Shown: piece after piece, positions 46,181 to 55,149 of the stretch
Numbering within the stretch: position 1 is the stretch's first letter
Layout: each line of letters starts with the position of its first letter
Source of the DNA: Pseudoalteromonas piscicida
Lineage (GTDB): Bacteria; Pseudomonadota; Gammaproteobacteria; Enterobacterales; Alteromonadaceae
Direction: 5' to 3'
Length of the DNA stretch: 64,000 nt
Assembly: GCF_000238315.3 (NCBI RefSeq)
Contig: NZ_CP011924.1
Location: 2,024,501 to 2,088,500 of the forward strand
Program-made: the position numbers and the translations under genes
Notes under the pieces: model-generated
What the model saw: the letters and a program-made list of their open reading frames with translations, nothing else
Told to the model about the DNA's origin: nothing
Databases searched by the model: none

Positions 46181-47044
46181 ATGGAGTTTTACCATTTAAG
46201 GTCGTTTGTTGCGGTTGCAGAGGCCCAAAATCTAACGGCAGCAGCGAAACGACTGTACACCACACCACCTGCTATCAGCGCCCATATCAAAGCGCTTGAA
46301 GAAGAACTCAATACTGTGTTGTTCCACCGTTCTAGCAAAGGGATGCAGCTCACAGAACAAGGTAAGATCTTGCTAGACAAAGCTAAGTTAACGCTTGCAA
46401 GTGCAAATGATTTAATGCACACCGCAGCGCAAGCCAAAACACTGCTCACCGGCGAGTTCAGACTTGGCTTGAACCACCCTATTGGCACCTCGAGCGAACT
46501 TGTCACACTGATAAAAACCCTCAACCAGCACTTTCCAAGTCTTTCTTTTTCTCTGGAATTACTCTCAAGTGGTGTCATCGTCGACAAACTCAGTGATGGC
46601 CTCCTTGATGGTGGGGTTATTTATGGCGAAGTACCTGCTCATTTTAGCGCTGTACCGCTCACAGAAGTTGCGGTTACCACCGCTTATCCTGCATCTTGGC
46701 CTACGCCATCACATAAAGCCGAATTGGCACAGATGACGTGGATACGTATGGGAAAAGGCTGCCCTTTTGATAAGCAACTTGATCAACAGCTAAGCGAAGT
46801 AAACGCGGTAAATATTAATGCTGCAGATGAGCGCTCCCGCTTGGCTTTAGTTAAGGCAGGACTCGGCGTGAGTTTTATTGAAGCCAACGCCATTGCAGAT
46901 CAAGGAGCAGAGGTTGCCTTGTCTAGTTTGCTAGACTTTTCGCTCCCTGTACATTTTGTTGTGGCAAATCAAGCGCTCACAGAACCTAAAGTGAACGCCG
47001 TGTACCAAGTCGTTTGTGCATCTATTGATGCTGCGCAAGGATAA
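46181..47044 (+). CDS. LysR-family transcriptional regulator
   Basis: 287 residues from MEFYHLRSFVAVAEAQN. N-terminal HTH (LTAAAKRLYTTPPAISAHIKALEEEL) and substrate-binding domain (GEFRLGLNHPIGTSSELVTLI). GTG six codons upstream is an alternative start. It is divergent from the rhodanese gene and its 3' end overlaps the convergent YjbR-like gene by 23 bases. Confidence 0.9.
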   Translation: MEFYHLRSFVAVAEAQNLTAAAKRLYTTPPAISAHIKALEEELNTVLFHRSSKGMQLTEQGKILLDKAKLTLASANDLMHTAAQAKTLLTGEFRLGLNHPIGTSSELVTLIKTLNQHFPSLSFSLELLSSGVIVDKLSDGLLDGGVIYGEVPAHFSAVPLTEVAVTTAYPASWPTPSHKAELAQMTWIRMGKGCPFDKQLDQQLSEVNAVNINAADERSRLALVKAGLGVSFIEANAIADQGAEVALSSLLDFSLPVHFVVANQALTEPKVNAVYQVVCASIDAAQG

Positions 47045-47408
47045 TCCCCTGCTGCTTTTTCGGCATTTTTTCGACTACAAGGCGAAATGAGTTATCCATC
47101 ATCCGCTCAAGTTCTCCAGTTGGAATGGAGCCATCGAGCACCACCGTGTTCCAGAGCTTTTTATTCATGTGATAACCCGGTAACACCGCACTAAAAATGT
47201 CTCGCAGCGCTTGCGCTTCATCAGGATCGCATTTGAGATTTACGCGCCAATGGGAGTGCTCGTCATCTTCTTTACCCATTTTACCAAGCGCCAACGTCGC
47301 GAACATTTTGTCCTTCACTTTATATACATCCACGCCTTCACCAAAAGGCTGACTTACGCTGGTATAAGGTTTTGCAAGCAAGTAGTCGTGTACTTGTTGA
47401 TGGTTCAT
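47022..47408 (-). CDS. MmcQ/YjbR family protein
   Basis: 128 residues. Contains the YjbR fold signatures KPYTSVSQPFGEGVDVYKVKD split as PYTSVSQPFGEGVDVYKV, MFATLALG, RVNLKCDPDEAQALRD, VLPGYHMNKKLWNTVVLDG and LERMMDNSFRLV. These are CyaY-like small proteins of unknown biochemical function, sometimes called DNA-binding. No signal peptide. Confidence 0.88.
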   Translation of the reverse strand: MNHQQVHDYLLAKPYTSVSQPFGEGVDVYKVKDKMFATLALGKMGKEDDEHSHWRVNLKCDPDEAQALRDIFSAVLPGYHMNKKLWNTVVLDGSIPTGELERMMDNSFRLVVEKMPKKQQGIILAQHQ

Positions 47409-47540
47409 CTTATTCTTCTGCCTTTAGATTAATCGTTGCCGCTTAGTAGTAAAGCATAATACCAAGCGGCGTAGTAGCATAAATTACGCAACCTGAGGTT
47501 TGAATAAGAAATACGCTAACTCATTGTTTTGAAGCTCAGG

Positions 47541-48551
47541 TTACTCAGGTTGCGGTGCCTGTCCTTGCCAGCTCCAACTTGGAAAGAGTTCGCCATTCAC
47601 GACGGCATTATTACCAGAAAACAGCGAGTGCGGCCTTTCTTGCGTTACCCAATTTGTCGCAGAGGAGTGCTCCAACTCAAAAACCACATTACCAAAGAAG
47701 CTGTAAGGCCCTGATAAGGTCGAGTTTCGATAAGCAGCAAACAAGGTTTGGCCGCCCATCATCAGTTCACCAACACTACTTTGCTGGTCGATTTCGGCGG
47801 CGCCTTTACTCCAGATCATCAATAGGTTTATATGCGACTGCCCATCTGCTAAAAAGTAGCCATTTCCAGCAACTTGTACTGCGTCAAACTGGTTCCCTTG
47901 AGTACTTCTAGCATTGGCGGTGTCAAATACATATGCTGTCATCGCCTGATTGCCGGCTACAAATTCAGCAAAAGCGCCCCCTGCTATTTTCACTTTCGCT
48001 TGGTTTAGATTACTTAAGTAAAGATTACTATTATCTGTCACGATATAGTGGTATTCAGGCTCAGTGCCTTGCACTTGAGTCGCGACATTATCCAATCTTG
48101 CCATTCCCTGCGCCGTCACCGTTACGCTACTTTGCTGAGCTGTGCTAACAAGCCCTAAGTTATTGAGCTTAACCGAACCAGACTCCACTAATATGGTCGG
48201 CTGCACGCTGCTTTGCGCCGCAGAGATAACATCTTGAGTATTATCAGACCCAGAAATGGTGATACCACGTCTCGTGATCTTAATTGGGCCCTGACATTGT
48301 CCTTGAATAGCAAAGGTAATTTCATCGACAGGCCAACTTACTTGCTCAACGGCACGTTTCAGTAAGCTGGGGTTAGTATGACAGTTGATAGCAAAAGTAT
48401 ACGACCCACTGACACTTTGTGATGCGACTTGCTTTGCCAAGACATGCAGTCTTTTGACATCGCTGTCATTTATGTCCTTTGCAAAAACATGGGAAGCGCA
48501 GATAGCGGATGCAACCAAACTGGTTGCAAATATGCTAGTACTTAATTTCAT
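47541..48551 (-). CDS. Secreted protein of unknown function, probably beta-helical
   Basis: 336 residues with a signal peptide (ends SHVFA). Many short, regularly spaced strands rich in V, T, S and N (GITISGSDNTQDVI, ILVESGSVKLNNLGLVS, SSVTVTAQGMARLDNV) suggest a right-handed beta helix similar to pectate-lyase-like surface proteins. No catalytic residues are evident. A single gene after AAGGAAAT. Confidence 0.65.
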   Translation of the reverse strand: MKLSTSIFATSLVASAICASHVFAKDINDSDVKRLHVLAKQVASQSVSGSYTFAINCHTNPSLLKRAVEQVSWPVDEITFAIQGQCQGPIKITRRGITISGSDNTQDVISAAQSSVQPTILVESGSVKLNNLGLVSTAQQSSVTVTAQGMARLDNVATQVQGTEPEYHYIVTDNSNLYLSNLNQAKVKIAGGAFAEFVAGNQAMTAYVFDTANARSTQGNQFDAVQVAGNGYFLADGQSHINLLMIWSKGAAEIDQQSSVGELMMGGQTLFAAYRNSTLSGPYSFFGNVVFELEHSSATNWVTQERPHSLFSGNNAVVNGELFPSWSWQGQAPQPE

Positions 48552-48711
48552 TTCCTTATCCTTTACACGGTTAATCCTGCCAATTGCAGTACCCTAAATC
48601 CTAATACAGATCCTTTGTTTTGCCAGGTGAAACTGTATATTTAAACACTACTGACACTCCCTGACACAACATCGTGGTTTACTCTTTTTGAACTCAAAAA
48701 GGAGAAAGACC

Positions 48712-49029
48712 ATGCAACAAAATGTCGTAGAGATTGTAAAATTTAAATTGGCTCTTGGTGCTACAGAGAGTGACATTATGGGTGTAAACCCAGCATTTAC
48801 CGAGTGGGTTGAACAGCAACCTGGGTTACTATATCGTTCGTTGACTAAAGACAGTCAGACTGGCGAGTATTTAGATATTATTTATTGGCAATCGATGGAG
48901 CATGCAAAAGCGGTGTCGGCACAATTCCCAACAACCGAAGTATGCCAAAGATTAACGCAATACATAGACAGCGAGAGTGTCACCATTAGTCACAGTAATG
49001 TACTCTCTCAAACGCCATGTAGCGGTTAA
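48712..49029 (+). CDS. Antibiotic biosynthesis monooxygenase-like (ABM) domain protein
   Basis: 105 residues from MQQNVVEIVKFKL with AAAGGAGA upstream; eight extra residues of a longer frame are ignored. Ferredoxin-like ABM pattern: VEIVKFKLALGATE, WVEQQPGLLYRSL, EYLDIIYWQSMEHAKAVSAQF. Such small dimers use no cofactor and often oxidise aromatic rings. The WYL regulator follows by 32 bases and may control it. Confidence 0.75.
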   Translation: MQQNVVEIVKFKLALGATESDIMGVNPAFTEWVEQQPGLLYRSLTKDSQTGEYLDIIYWQSMEHAKAVSAQFPTTEVCQRLTQYIDSESVTISHSNVLSQTPCSG

Positions 49030-49061
49030 TTAATCTGAGATTTGAATAACAAGGAAAACTC

Positions 49062-49796
49062 GTGCATAAATCAGAACGTCTCTTTCAGTTAGTGGATCTG
49101 CTCAAGGGTCGACGATTAGCGGTTACCGCTAAGTCATTGGCCGATCACTTTACGGTATCAGAGCGTACGATTTATCGCGATATTCAGGACTTACAAAGTT
49201 CTGGCGTGCCAATTGAGGGGGAAGCAGGTGTCGGCTATATCATTGGTGACTACCCACTGCCCCCTATGATGTTTAGCTATGATGAACTCACCGCATTATT
49301 ACTTGGCAGTAAAATGGTTGGAGCATGGACGGATCCCGAACTAAGCGCACATGCAAAAGCGGCCATTGCCAAAATAGAGGCCGTGCTACCCGCTCACCTC
49401 AAATAACAGCATGACCACTCCCCATATTTGGTCTCGAGTTTTAAGCACGGACCACAACAACAATCCTTTAGCGCTACACTTAGGCTCGCCATTGCGGCTA
49501 AGCAGTGTGTACAACTTGAATATCAAGACGTTGCAAAGCAACAAACCCTGCGTATTATCGAGCCACTCGGATTGGTTTATTGGGGTGGAAAATGGACGCT
49601 GGTCGCATTTTGTCAGCTCCGCAGTGATTACCGTGAATTTCGCTTGGACCGTATCACCGCGATACATAAAAGTGAGCGGACCTTTACCGTAAGTCCTGAT
49701 AAAAACCTCAACCATTACGTTGAACTAGTCAAGGCCAAATACGCCGAAGAAATTGCACAGCACCAATGCCAAGCGCCTGATAAAAGTAGCAACTAA
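49062..49796 (+). pseudogene. YafY-type HTH/WYL transcriptional regulator interrupted by one in-frame stop
   Basis: The frame begins at GTG with AAGGAAA before it. An HTH_11 domain (LADHFTVSERTIYRDIQDLQ) and GYIIGDYPLPPMMFSYDELTAL are followed by TAA at 49404-49406. The same frame continues QHDHSPYLVSSF, then a WYL-like domain (KQCVQLEYQDVAKQQTLRIIEPLGLVYWGGKWTLVA), giving 243 residues plus the stop. A CAA to TAA change is the simplest explanation. The truncated form (114 residues) keeps DNA binding but loses the ligand-binding part, so it might still repress. Located behind the ABM gene. Confidence 0.85.
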
Positions 49797-49912
49797 TTCT
49801 AAGCTCACTGCCCGATTCATATTTTGTTACTATTACTTGCGCATCTAAAACCAACCTTTTCAGACTGCACCGCGACTAATTTTGTAAATCAGACTTATCC
49901 TTCGAGGTGCTT

Positions 49913-50467
49913 ATGAAAACCACAAAATCAATACTCATTATTTCGGTAACACTGGCTGTGAGTGCCTGCGTTGGCTACTCCAATGCAAATCCAACAGAGC
50001 CGCAAACGCAAGGTAGCTACCAGCTTATCGCTTACCAAGACTGTAACCCAATAATCAAACACACCATGGACGCCGAACAGGTGGCTGCATACAAAGCACT
50101 CAAAGCGGCAGAGCTTGATATGTCAGCTTCTGAGTTACCAATGAAAGATATTGAAGACAAGCTCGCACTGCTTAGCAAAGAAATGGAAGCCATTAGTAAA
50201 GAGGCTATACAAGAAGACGACGATCGACTTGTGATCAATAAAGCGCTACTGGCTAAACAAGAAGAAAAGGCCAAGCAGATTGAGGCTGTAATTGAAAGCC
50301 ACGCTGCTAATTTTGATGCCATTGACGACTATGCCGAAAAAATCGAAGCCGCAGCAAATCGTTTTGATAAAGCTTTAAAACCCATAATCGGTGACTTAAA
50401 AGAGGTCAATATTAATATCATCGAACCCGGTGAAACCCCGAGTACCCGTTGCCTCGCGTCAAGCTAA
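49913..50467 (+). CDS. Coiled-coil lipoprotein of unknown function
   Basis: 184 residues from MKTTKSILIISVTLAVSAC with a GAGGTG box. Lipobox AVSAC. The mature region is mostly one long helix of heptads (LKAAELDMSASELPMKDIEDKLALL, continued by EDRLVINKALLAKQEEKAKQ), so a rod-shaped envelope protein. No family was recognised. A TGGAGGAA/TTCCTCCA hairpin ends the unit. Confidence 0.7.
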   Translation: MKTTKSILIISVTLAVSACVGYSNANPTEPQTQGSYQLIAYQDCNPIIKHTMDAEQVAAYKALKAAELDMSASELPMKDIEDKLALLSKEMEAISKEAIQEDDDRLVINKALLAKQEEKAKQIEAVIESHAANFDAIDDYAEKIEAAANRFDKALKPIIGDLKEVNINIIEPGETPSTRCLASS

Positions 50468-50486
50468 ACAAGTTGAACTGACTGAA

Positions 50487-50506
50487 TGGAGGAAAATATT
50501 CCTCCA
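50487..50506 (+). terminator. Hairpin after the coiled-coil lipoprotein gene
   Basis: TGGAGGAA and TTCCTCCA (8 bp) with loop AATA. Following bases to 50822 hold no gene; a second GC hairpin (GCCTTACCAG / CTGGTAGGC, about 50526-50569) surrounds an ATTGGTAT piece. Confidence 0.6.
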
Positions 50507-50822
50507 ACTGTATTTGCTCATCGCTTGCCTTACCAGTTAGACAAATTGGTATGGAGTTTAGCTGGTAGGCGGCTTTGAGCGCAAGCAATGAGCAATGAAG
50601 TGCGACCTATAAGCCCAAGATTTAACTCTTTGTCTCTTAGTGTTTTTACACCAAAGTCACAATATGAGAAAAGTACGTTGATTTTCCAATTGATAATAAA
50701 TAAACAACCTGAAAGTATATAGGTAGCAAAAAACCACATAAACTGTTATTAGTATGTAATGAAAATGGACGCGTCTTTTTTATAAAAGACGCAAGTGCTA
50801 TTTGACTAACTTTTTAAGCATC

Positions 50823-51611
50823 ATGGAAAAGAAAGAAGCAAGTATCCCCGACTGGGTAAAAGATATTGATATTGGAAGAGCAGCGGAAAACCTCCTTATG
50901 GGGGTAATTTTGTTTGTTGGCAGACTTGTTATAACCTCATGGGACTTCTTATTTAGACCTAAGATAATTAAGGATGAAGTCTTATCAATTAAAGAGTTGA
51001 AAGACTCATACAAAATTACACATGTAAGACCTCTTGTATTCTTTGTGATAATAGGTTTTATATCCATTGCATTTTCATATAAATCTTTGAACCAGCTAAT
51101 GTTTATTAGTTGGTTATTTGAACGATATGATTTTTTGAGTAGCGGAATTAACACAGAGGCTTCTAAATTTTCGATAACCAAAGCTGCTGGAGCTATGATT
51201 CCAACAGTCCTTATTATTTCTTTGTATGCCTTCGTAACGCAAAAAGTTTTCTCGAAATTAAATTTAACGCCCCAGTTCAAACCGCACCTTGCAATATGTT
51301 GCTACACATCAGGCATGCTACTCCTTATGCTTATGTTTACAAACATGTATGAAATGCATATTTGGGCAGATCCAAATAATGACACGACGCTAAATGACAC
51401 TATTCGACCAGCTATTGGTACTATTGGAATGGCAGGCTCAGCCTTACTGAGTCTCTTCGTCATTTATCGATATTTCTACTACTTGTATGTTATTTCAGCT
51501 AGTTCACTTGCCAAGACAATAATGGCAACTTTGTTGTCTGCTATGGTTTTTTGGTGTTTATTTTTTGTCATCGGTTTGTTTATGGACCCTATGTTTGAGT
51601 CCATAAATTAA
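50823..51611 (+). CDS. Multi-pass membrane protein of unknown function
   Basis: 262 residues from MEKKEASIPDWV; an alternative TTG start adds seven residues, and neither has a strong ribosome site. Five or six hydrophobic helices: about 22-43, 70-86, 120-137, 155-172, 195-215 and 228-250. Distinctly AT-rich compared with its neighbours, so it may be acquired. No family was recognised. Confidence 0.6.
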   Translation: MEKKEASIPDWVKDIDIGRAAENLLMGVILFVGRLVITSWDFLFRPKIIKDEVLSIKELKDSYKITHVRPLVFFVIIGFISIAFSYKSLNQLMFISWLFERYDFLSSGINTEASKFSITKAAGAMIPTVLIISLYAFVTQKVFSKLNLTPQFKPHLAICCYTSGMLLLMLMFTNMYEMHIWADPNNDTTLNDTIRPAIGTIGMAGSALLSLFVIYRYFYYLYVISASSLAKTIMATLLSAMVFWCLFFVIGLFMDPMFESIN

Positions 51612-51633
51612 AAAACGCTGACCCCCGATATCA

Positions 51634-52587
51634 CTACCCTCTCACTCGATTAAGCGATTGGTTATAGTACTTTTTGTATTGCTTCGCTAAAGCCTGACTG
51701 TCTTGGTAGCCAACCTGATTGGCTATCTGCTCCACACTCATATTGGTGCTATGCAATAGCTGTTTGGTGCGAACGAGTCGCGCAAGTCGCACATACTCAA
51801 AAGGTGTCATACTCGTGTGCTGTTTAAAACGTCGAATTAGCGTGCGTTCTGACATACAAGCCTGTTTCGCAAGGCTATGTAAGCTATGCGAAACATCTAG
51901 ATTATCACTAATATGATGCTGTGCTTTGAGCAATTGCGCATCTCTATGTTGTAAAAAGCCACTGAGCTGCACAAACTCATTTTGACTCGCTTGCTCGTTT
52001 GGTATCGCCAGCCAGGCGGCGATTGTTTTTGCCACTTCTGAACCCAGCACGTCGGTAATAAACCGCAACATCAAGTGCAAGTAACTATGAGCCGCGCCCG
52101 CGGTATACACCATACCGCTTTGCTCTGTTACCTTTTGGCTGTTGGGCTTTAAAACGGGATAATATCGTGTAAAAAAGGGCGTAAGCCACCAGCTACATGT
52201 AAATTGTTTTTGATCCAACAATCCTGCTGTGGCTAAAAATGCGGTACCGCAACATCCGGCAAGTTGATAAGTCGCGGGATGAAATTCAATACCATGCTTG
52301 TTTAATTGTGCTTTGACCTGTTGGCATTGTTGCCACAACAAAGGCTCTGACGAAAACTGGCTGCCGAGCCAGATAACGACATCAGCATCAGCCAATGCGC
52401 TAAATTCTGCATGACAAACAAATTCTAAGCCTTGACTACTCATCACCGACTTTTGCCCAGAAAGTGCAACCGTCTGCCAGCAAAACACCGTCTTACCAGC
52501 GACTTTATTTGCCACATTCAAAATATCAATCACGCCAGTTAATGCACTCGCAAATACATGTTCAGGACATAGCAAAATTACTTTCAT
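51634..52587 (-). CDS. GlxA-type AraC regulator with DJ-1/PfpI domain
   Basis: 317 residues. Residues 1-185 are a DJ-1/PfpI-like domain (LLCPEHVFASALTGVIDILNVAN) with a CCG at the nucleophile-elbow position (QLAGCCGTAFLATAG). Residues 215-317 are an AraC HTH pair (LAKQACMSERTLIRRFKQHTSMTPFEYVR and IANQVGYQDSQALAKQYKKYY). The DJ-1 part probably senses a metabolite and is not catalytic in most relatives. Divergent from the MAPEG gene (94 bases), a probable target. Confidence 0.9.
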   Translation of the reverse strand: MKVILLCPEHVFASALTGVIDILNVANKVAGKTVFCWQTVALSGQKSVMSSQGLEFVCHAEFSALADADVVIWLGSQFSSEPLLWQQCQQVKAQLNKHGIEFHPATYQLAGCCGTAFLATAGLLDQKQFTCSWWLTPFFTRYYPVLKPNSQKVTEQSGMVYTAGAAHSYLHLMLRFITDVLGSEVAKTIAAWLAIPNEQASQNEFVQLSGFLQHRDAQLLKAQHHISDNLDVSHSLHSLAKQACMSERTLIRRFKQHTSMTPFEYVRLARLVRTKQLLHSTNMSVEQIANQVGYQDSQALAKQYKKYYNQSLNRVRG

Positions 52588-52681
52588 GGCAATATCAAAC
52601 CAAAATTAGTCATTATTGACACGATAAGTTAGCAATCAATCTAGTTAAAGTAAAACCTCTTTCAAACTCAGGAGCTTTACT

Positions 52682-53089
52682 ATGTGGATCCATATTCCGA
52701 TTTTATTTTTGCTTAGCCTAACGCTGTTATTATTCCTTTTGACCGCAACGAGTAGAATTCGCGCAGTCAAAAATGGTGATATTGCACTTCAAGATATTCG
52801 CTATGTCGAAAAACATGCCTTCCCCGAGCGCATAAGATTATTAGGTAATAGCTATGACAGCCAGTTTCAGCAGCCCGTTTTATTTATTGCACTGCTGATA
52901 CTTTTGCATATTGAGCAAATGACAGGACAATTTTGGTTTGTGCTCAGCACTGTGTTTGTCGCAGCAAGATATTGGCACAGCTACGAGCACGTACTGGGCA
53001 GTAACTTACGATTAAGAACCCTAGCATTTGGGTTAAGTAGCTTTTGCTTGTTTTTTGCCTGGTTTAGCTTCTTGTTCGATAGGGTGTAA
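52682..53089 (+). CDS. MAPEG family membrane protein
   Basis: 135 residues, four helices. The family signature is visible: ERIRLLGNSYDSQFQQPVLF, matching the R-x-x-x-N-x-x-D/E-x-x-P-x-x-x-F pattern of glutathione-transferase-like MAPEG proteins. Relatives conjugate glutathione or bind eicosanoids; bacterial substrates are unknown. CAGGAGC precedes the ATG. Divergent GlxA-like gene upstream. Confidence 0.82.
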   Translation: MWIHIPILFLLSLTLLLFLLTATSRIRAVKNGDIALQDIRYVEKHAFPERIRLLGNSYDSQFQQPVLFIALLILLHIEQMTGQFWFVLSTVFVAARYWHSYEHVLGSNLRLRTLAFGLSSFCLFFAWFSFLFDRV

Positions 53090-53176
53090 AAAGTCTCTGG
53101 TCAAAGGGTTTTTACACTGGCTAAGTTACGCACAAGTTTGTTACATTAACTACAACAATAACCTTAGGTTTTCGTT

Positions 53177-54751
53177 GTGCTGCAGTCTAGGTTGAATGGC
53201 GTCAAAATATACAGCAACTTTAGTGGGAAGCTTACGCTCCTACTCGCTGTTATTTACGGCGCTGTATTTTTGTTTAGCCCCTCAATTTTTGCGCTTGATG
53301 ACAATTGCTCACTCACGATTGCTCACGGCAACTCGATTTCGCTTGCTATCAATACCACGTCTTATAGCAAAATTAAACGCGGCAACAATACCGTCTCGAT
53401 AGCCTGCAATTTAAATGAAGACAGCGTTATTTCATTTGTAGATGTTGGCCTTGAACACTATCAGTGGCGAGTCAATGCCCCTTCGCCCGTTAAGTTCTCA
53501 CAGCCCGCATTTATCATTCCAAAAGGTAAGTACACAGCAACCTTAAGCTTAGATTCTATGCAAATTCATACGCCAAGATTTAGGCTGATGAGCGTGCCGA
53601 AATTTATTTGGGAAAGTCAAAAAAACAGCCTAGTCATGGGCGCATTTTATGGCCTTTGCTTTACCTTAATTTGCTATGTATTGATCATGGGTAGTCGCCT
53701 CAATGATCCTATATTTAGGCTTTACGGGGCTTATATTTTCTGCCTTTGTGGATTTGTATTATTCCAAGAAGGGCAATTAAATCTTTTTGTTTCATCTCAG
53801 TATAAATCATTACTCAAACACGCATATTTACTTAGTATTGGTCTCACTGTGGTTTCGGCAACCTGGTTTATGTTGAGTATCCTACTTGTTGACAAGCAGT
53901 GGCCAAAACTCGTGTTGTTACTTAAAAGTGCCGCGGGTATCGTGATGCTCCTGAGCATACTTAAAATTCCCACTCAACAAGCACAATTGTCCTACTTATT
54001 AAGCCAAATTATGGCCTATATAACCCTCGTTATTGTCGCCACTATCTTTGTGCTATCTGCTCTTCAAACCAAGCGTAAAATTGGCGAAGCAAGTTTGGTT
54101 TTTGCGGCTCTGAGCCTAGTATTAGTCGGTATGGTATTTCGCGTGCTGTTAGTGGGATATAGTCCATTTATGCAGCGCTATGCACTTATTTTTGCGTTTG
54201 CCATTGAGTCTTTACTGCTTGCCGTTGCGGTATCTAAACGCATTGGACGGCTCAGACAGCAAAAGCAACAAGCTGAAAATGAAGCAAATTATGATCAATT
54301 ATGCGGCATTTTTAACCGTCGAGGCTGGTACAAACATGCCAACGTGCTAGTCGAGCAATTTAATAAACGTGGTGGTGTTTTGGCATTATTTTACATTGAC
54401 TTAGATAAGTTTAAGTTGATTAATGACCAATTTGGTCACGATGCTGGAGATAAGGCGCTTGCCCATGTTGCGACGTTTTTGTCATCAAGTATCAGAAAAC
54501 AAGATATTGTAGGACGCCTAGGTGGCGATGAGTTTGCAGCCCTGTGCTTATTTGACGACACACAGTCCGCAGAAGAAAAAGCACAACAGCTGCAACAACA
54601 ACTCAATAGCTTGCAATTTAGCCATGGGAAACAAAAAGTGGCAATTCAAGGTAGTGTCGGACGAGCATTTTCCCAACACCCGATAACAGATATCAGCGAT
54701 TTAATCGCACAAGCTGACAAGCAAATGTATCAGCAAAAAACCTTATCTTAA
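53177..54751 (+). CDS. Diguanylate cyclase with 7TMR-DISM sensor
   Basis: 524 residues, GTG start. N-terminal signal and extracellular domain (to about 145), then seven or eight helices (150-355) of 7TMR-DISM type, and a GGDEF domain (370-524). The catalytic GGDEF is intact in VGRLGGDEFAALC, and an RxxD inhibitory site (RKQD) lies five residues before it. It makes cyclic di-GMP and is probably feedback-inhibited. No EAL domain, no partner genes. Confidence 0.92.
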   Translation: MLQSRLNGVKIYSNFSGKLTLLLAVIYGAVFLFSPSIFALDDNCSLTIAHGNSISLAINTTSYSKIKRGNNTVSIACNLNEDSVISFVDVGLEHYQWRVNAPSPVKFSQPAFIIPKGKYTATLSLDSMQIHTPRFRLMSVPKFIWESQKNSLVMGAFYGLCFTLICYVLIMGSRLNDPIFRLYGAYIFCLCGFVLFQEGQLNLFVSSQYKSLLKHAYLLSIGLTVVSATWFMLSILLVDKQWPKLVLLLKSAAGIVMLLSILKIPTQQAQLSYLLSQIMAYITLVIVATIFVLSALQTKRKIGEASLVFAALSLVLVGMVFRVLLVGYSPFMQRYALIFAFAIESLLLAVAVSKRIGRLRQQKQQAENEANYDQLCGIFNRRGWYKHANVLVEQFNKRGGVLALFYIDLDKFKLINDQFGHDAGDKALAHVATFLSSSIRKQDIVGRLGGDEFAALCLFDDTQSAEEKAQQLQQQLNSLQFSHGKQKVAIQGSVGRAFSQHPITDISDLIAQADKQMYQQKTLS

Positions 54752-54754
54752 AGC

Positions 54755-54937
54755 TTAGGCTGCCTTAAGGTAAGGCTCTTGGCCTTTGTGCTTTACGCTA
54801 CGTTGATAACTACCTTTGCCTTTTTTGCTCTTTTCAACTTTCGCCTTAAACAACGGGCTGGTTACCAACGCTTTTAGTGCGTTGTCTTTAATTTCACCAC
54901 GATGATGAGCATGCTGAAGTTTGCTTTTTTTAGTCAT
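54755..54937 (-). CDS. arfA: Alternative ribosome-rescue factor ArfA
   Basis: 60-residue basic protein that rescues ribosomes stalled on non-stop mRNA together with release factor 2. It matches E. coli ArfA at GEIKDNALKALVTSPLFKAK and VEKSKKGKGSYQRSVKHKG (E. coli: GQIKDNAIEALLHDPLF, VEKNKKGKGSY). The E. coli form is longer, with a hydrophobic tail that is normally cut off; here the tail is absent. A short hairpin (GCCTTA-CCT-TAAGGC) spans the last codons. Starts with GGAG upstream. Convergent with the diguanylate cyclase by 3 bases. Confidence 0.9.
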   Translation of the reverse strand: MTKKSKLQHAHHRGEIKDNALKALVTSPLFKAKVEKSKKGKGSYQRSVKHKGQEPYLKAA

Positions 54938-55149
54938 GACTTACTCCAAATAAGAATCGTATAAATTGATAGTGTTGATGCATAATTTCCGACCATCAAC
55001 AAGCGCGAATATTAACCTAAATGCTTTAAAGCGCAATGGCTTTTAGCAATAAATTTTCGTCTTTTTTGACTGCTATTTTAAAGTTAAGTTCATACCTACG
55101 CTCTATACTTAAATGCAGCCCTTTCAAGTCAAGCTAAACGTTCGCGACA

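Noticed and set aside
50530..50739. 69-codon minus-strand frame
   Set aside because: Falls on the ATTGGTAT hairpin sequence; ending reads like a translated intergenic repeat.
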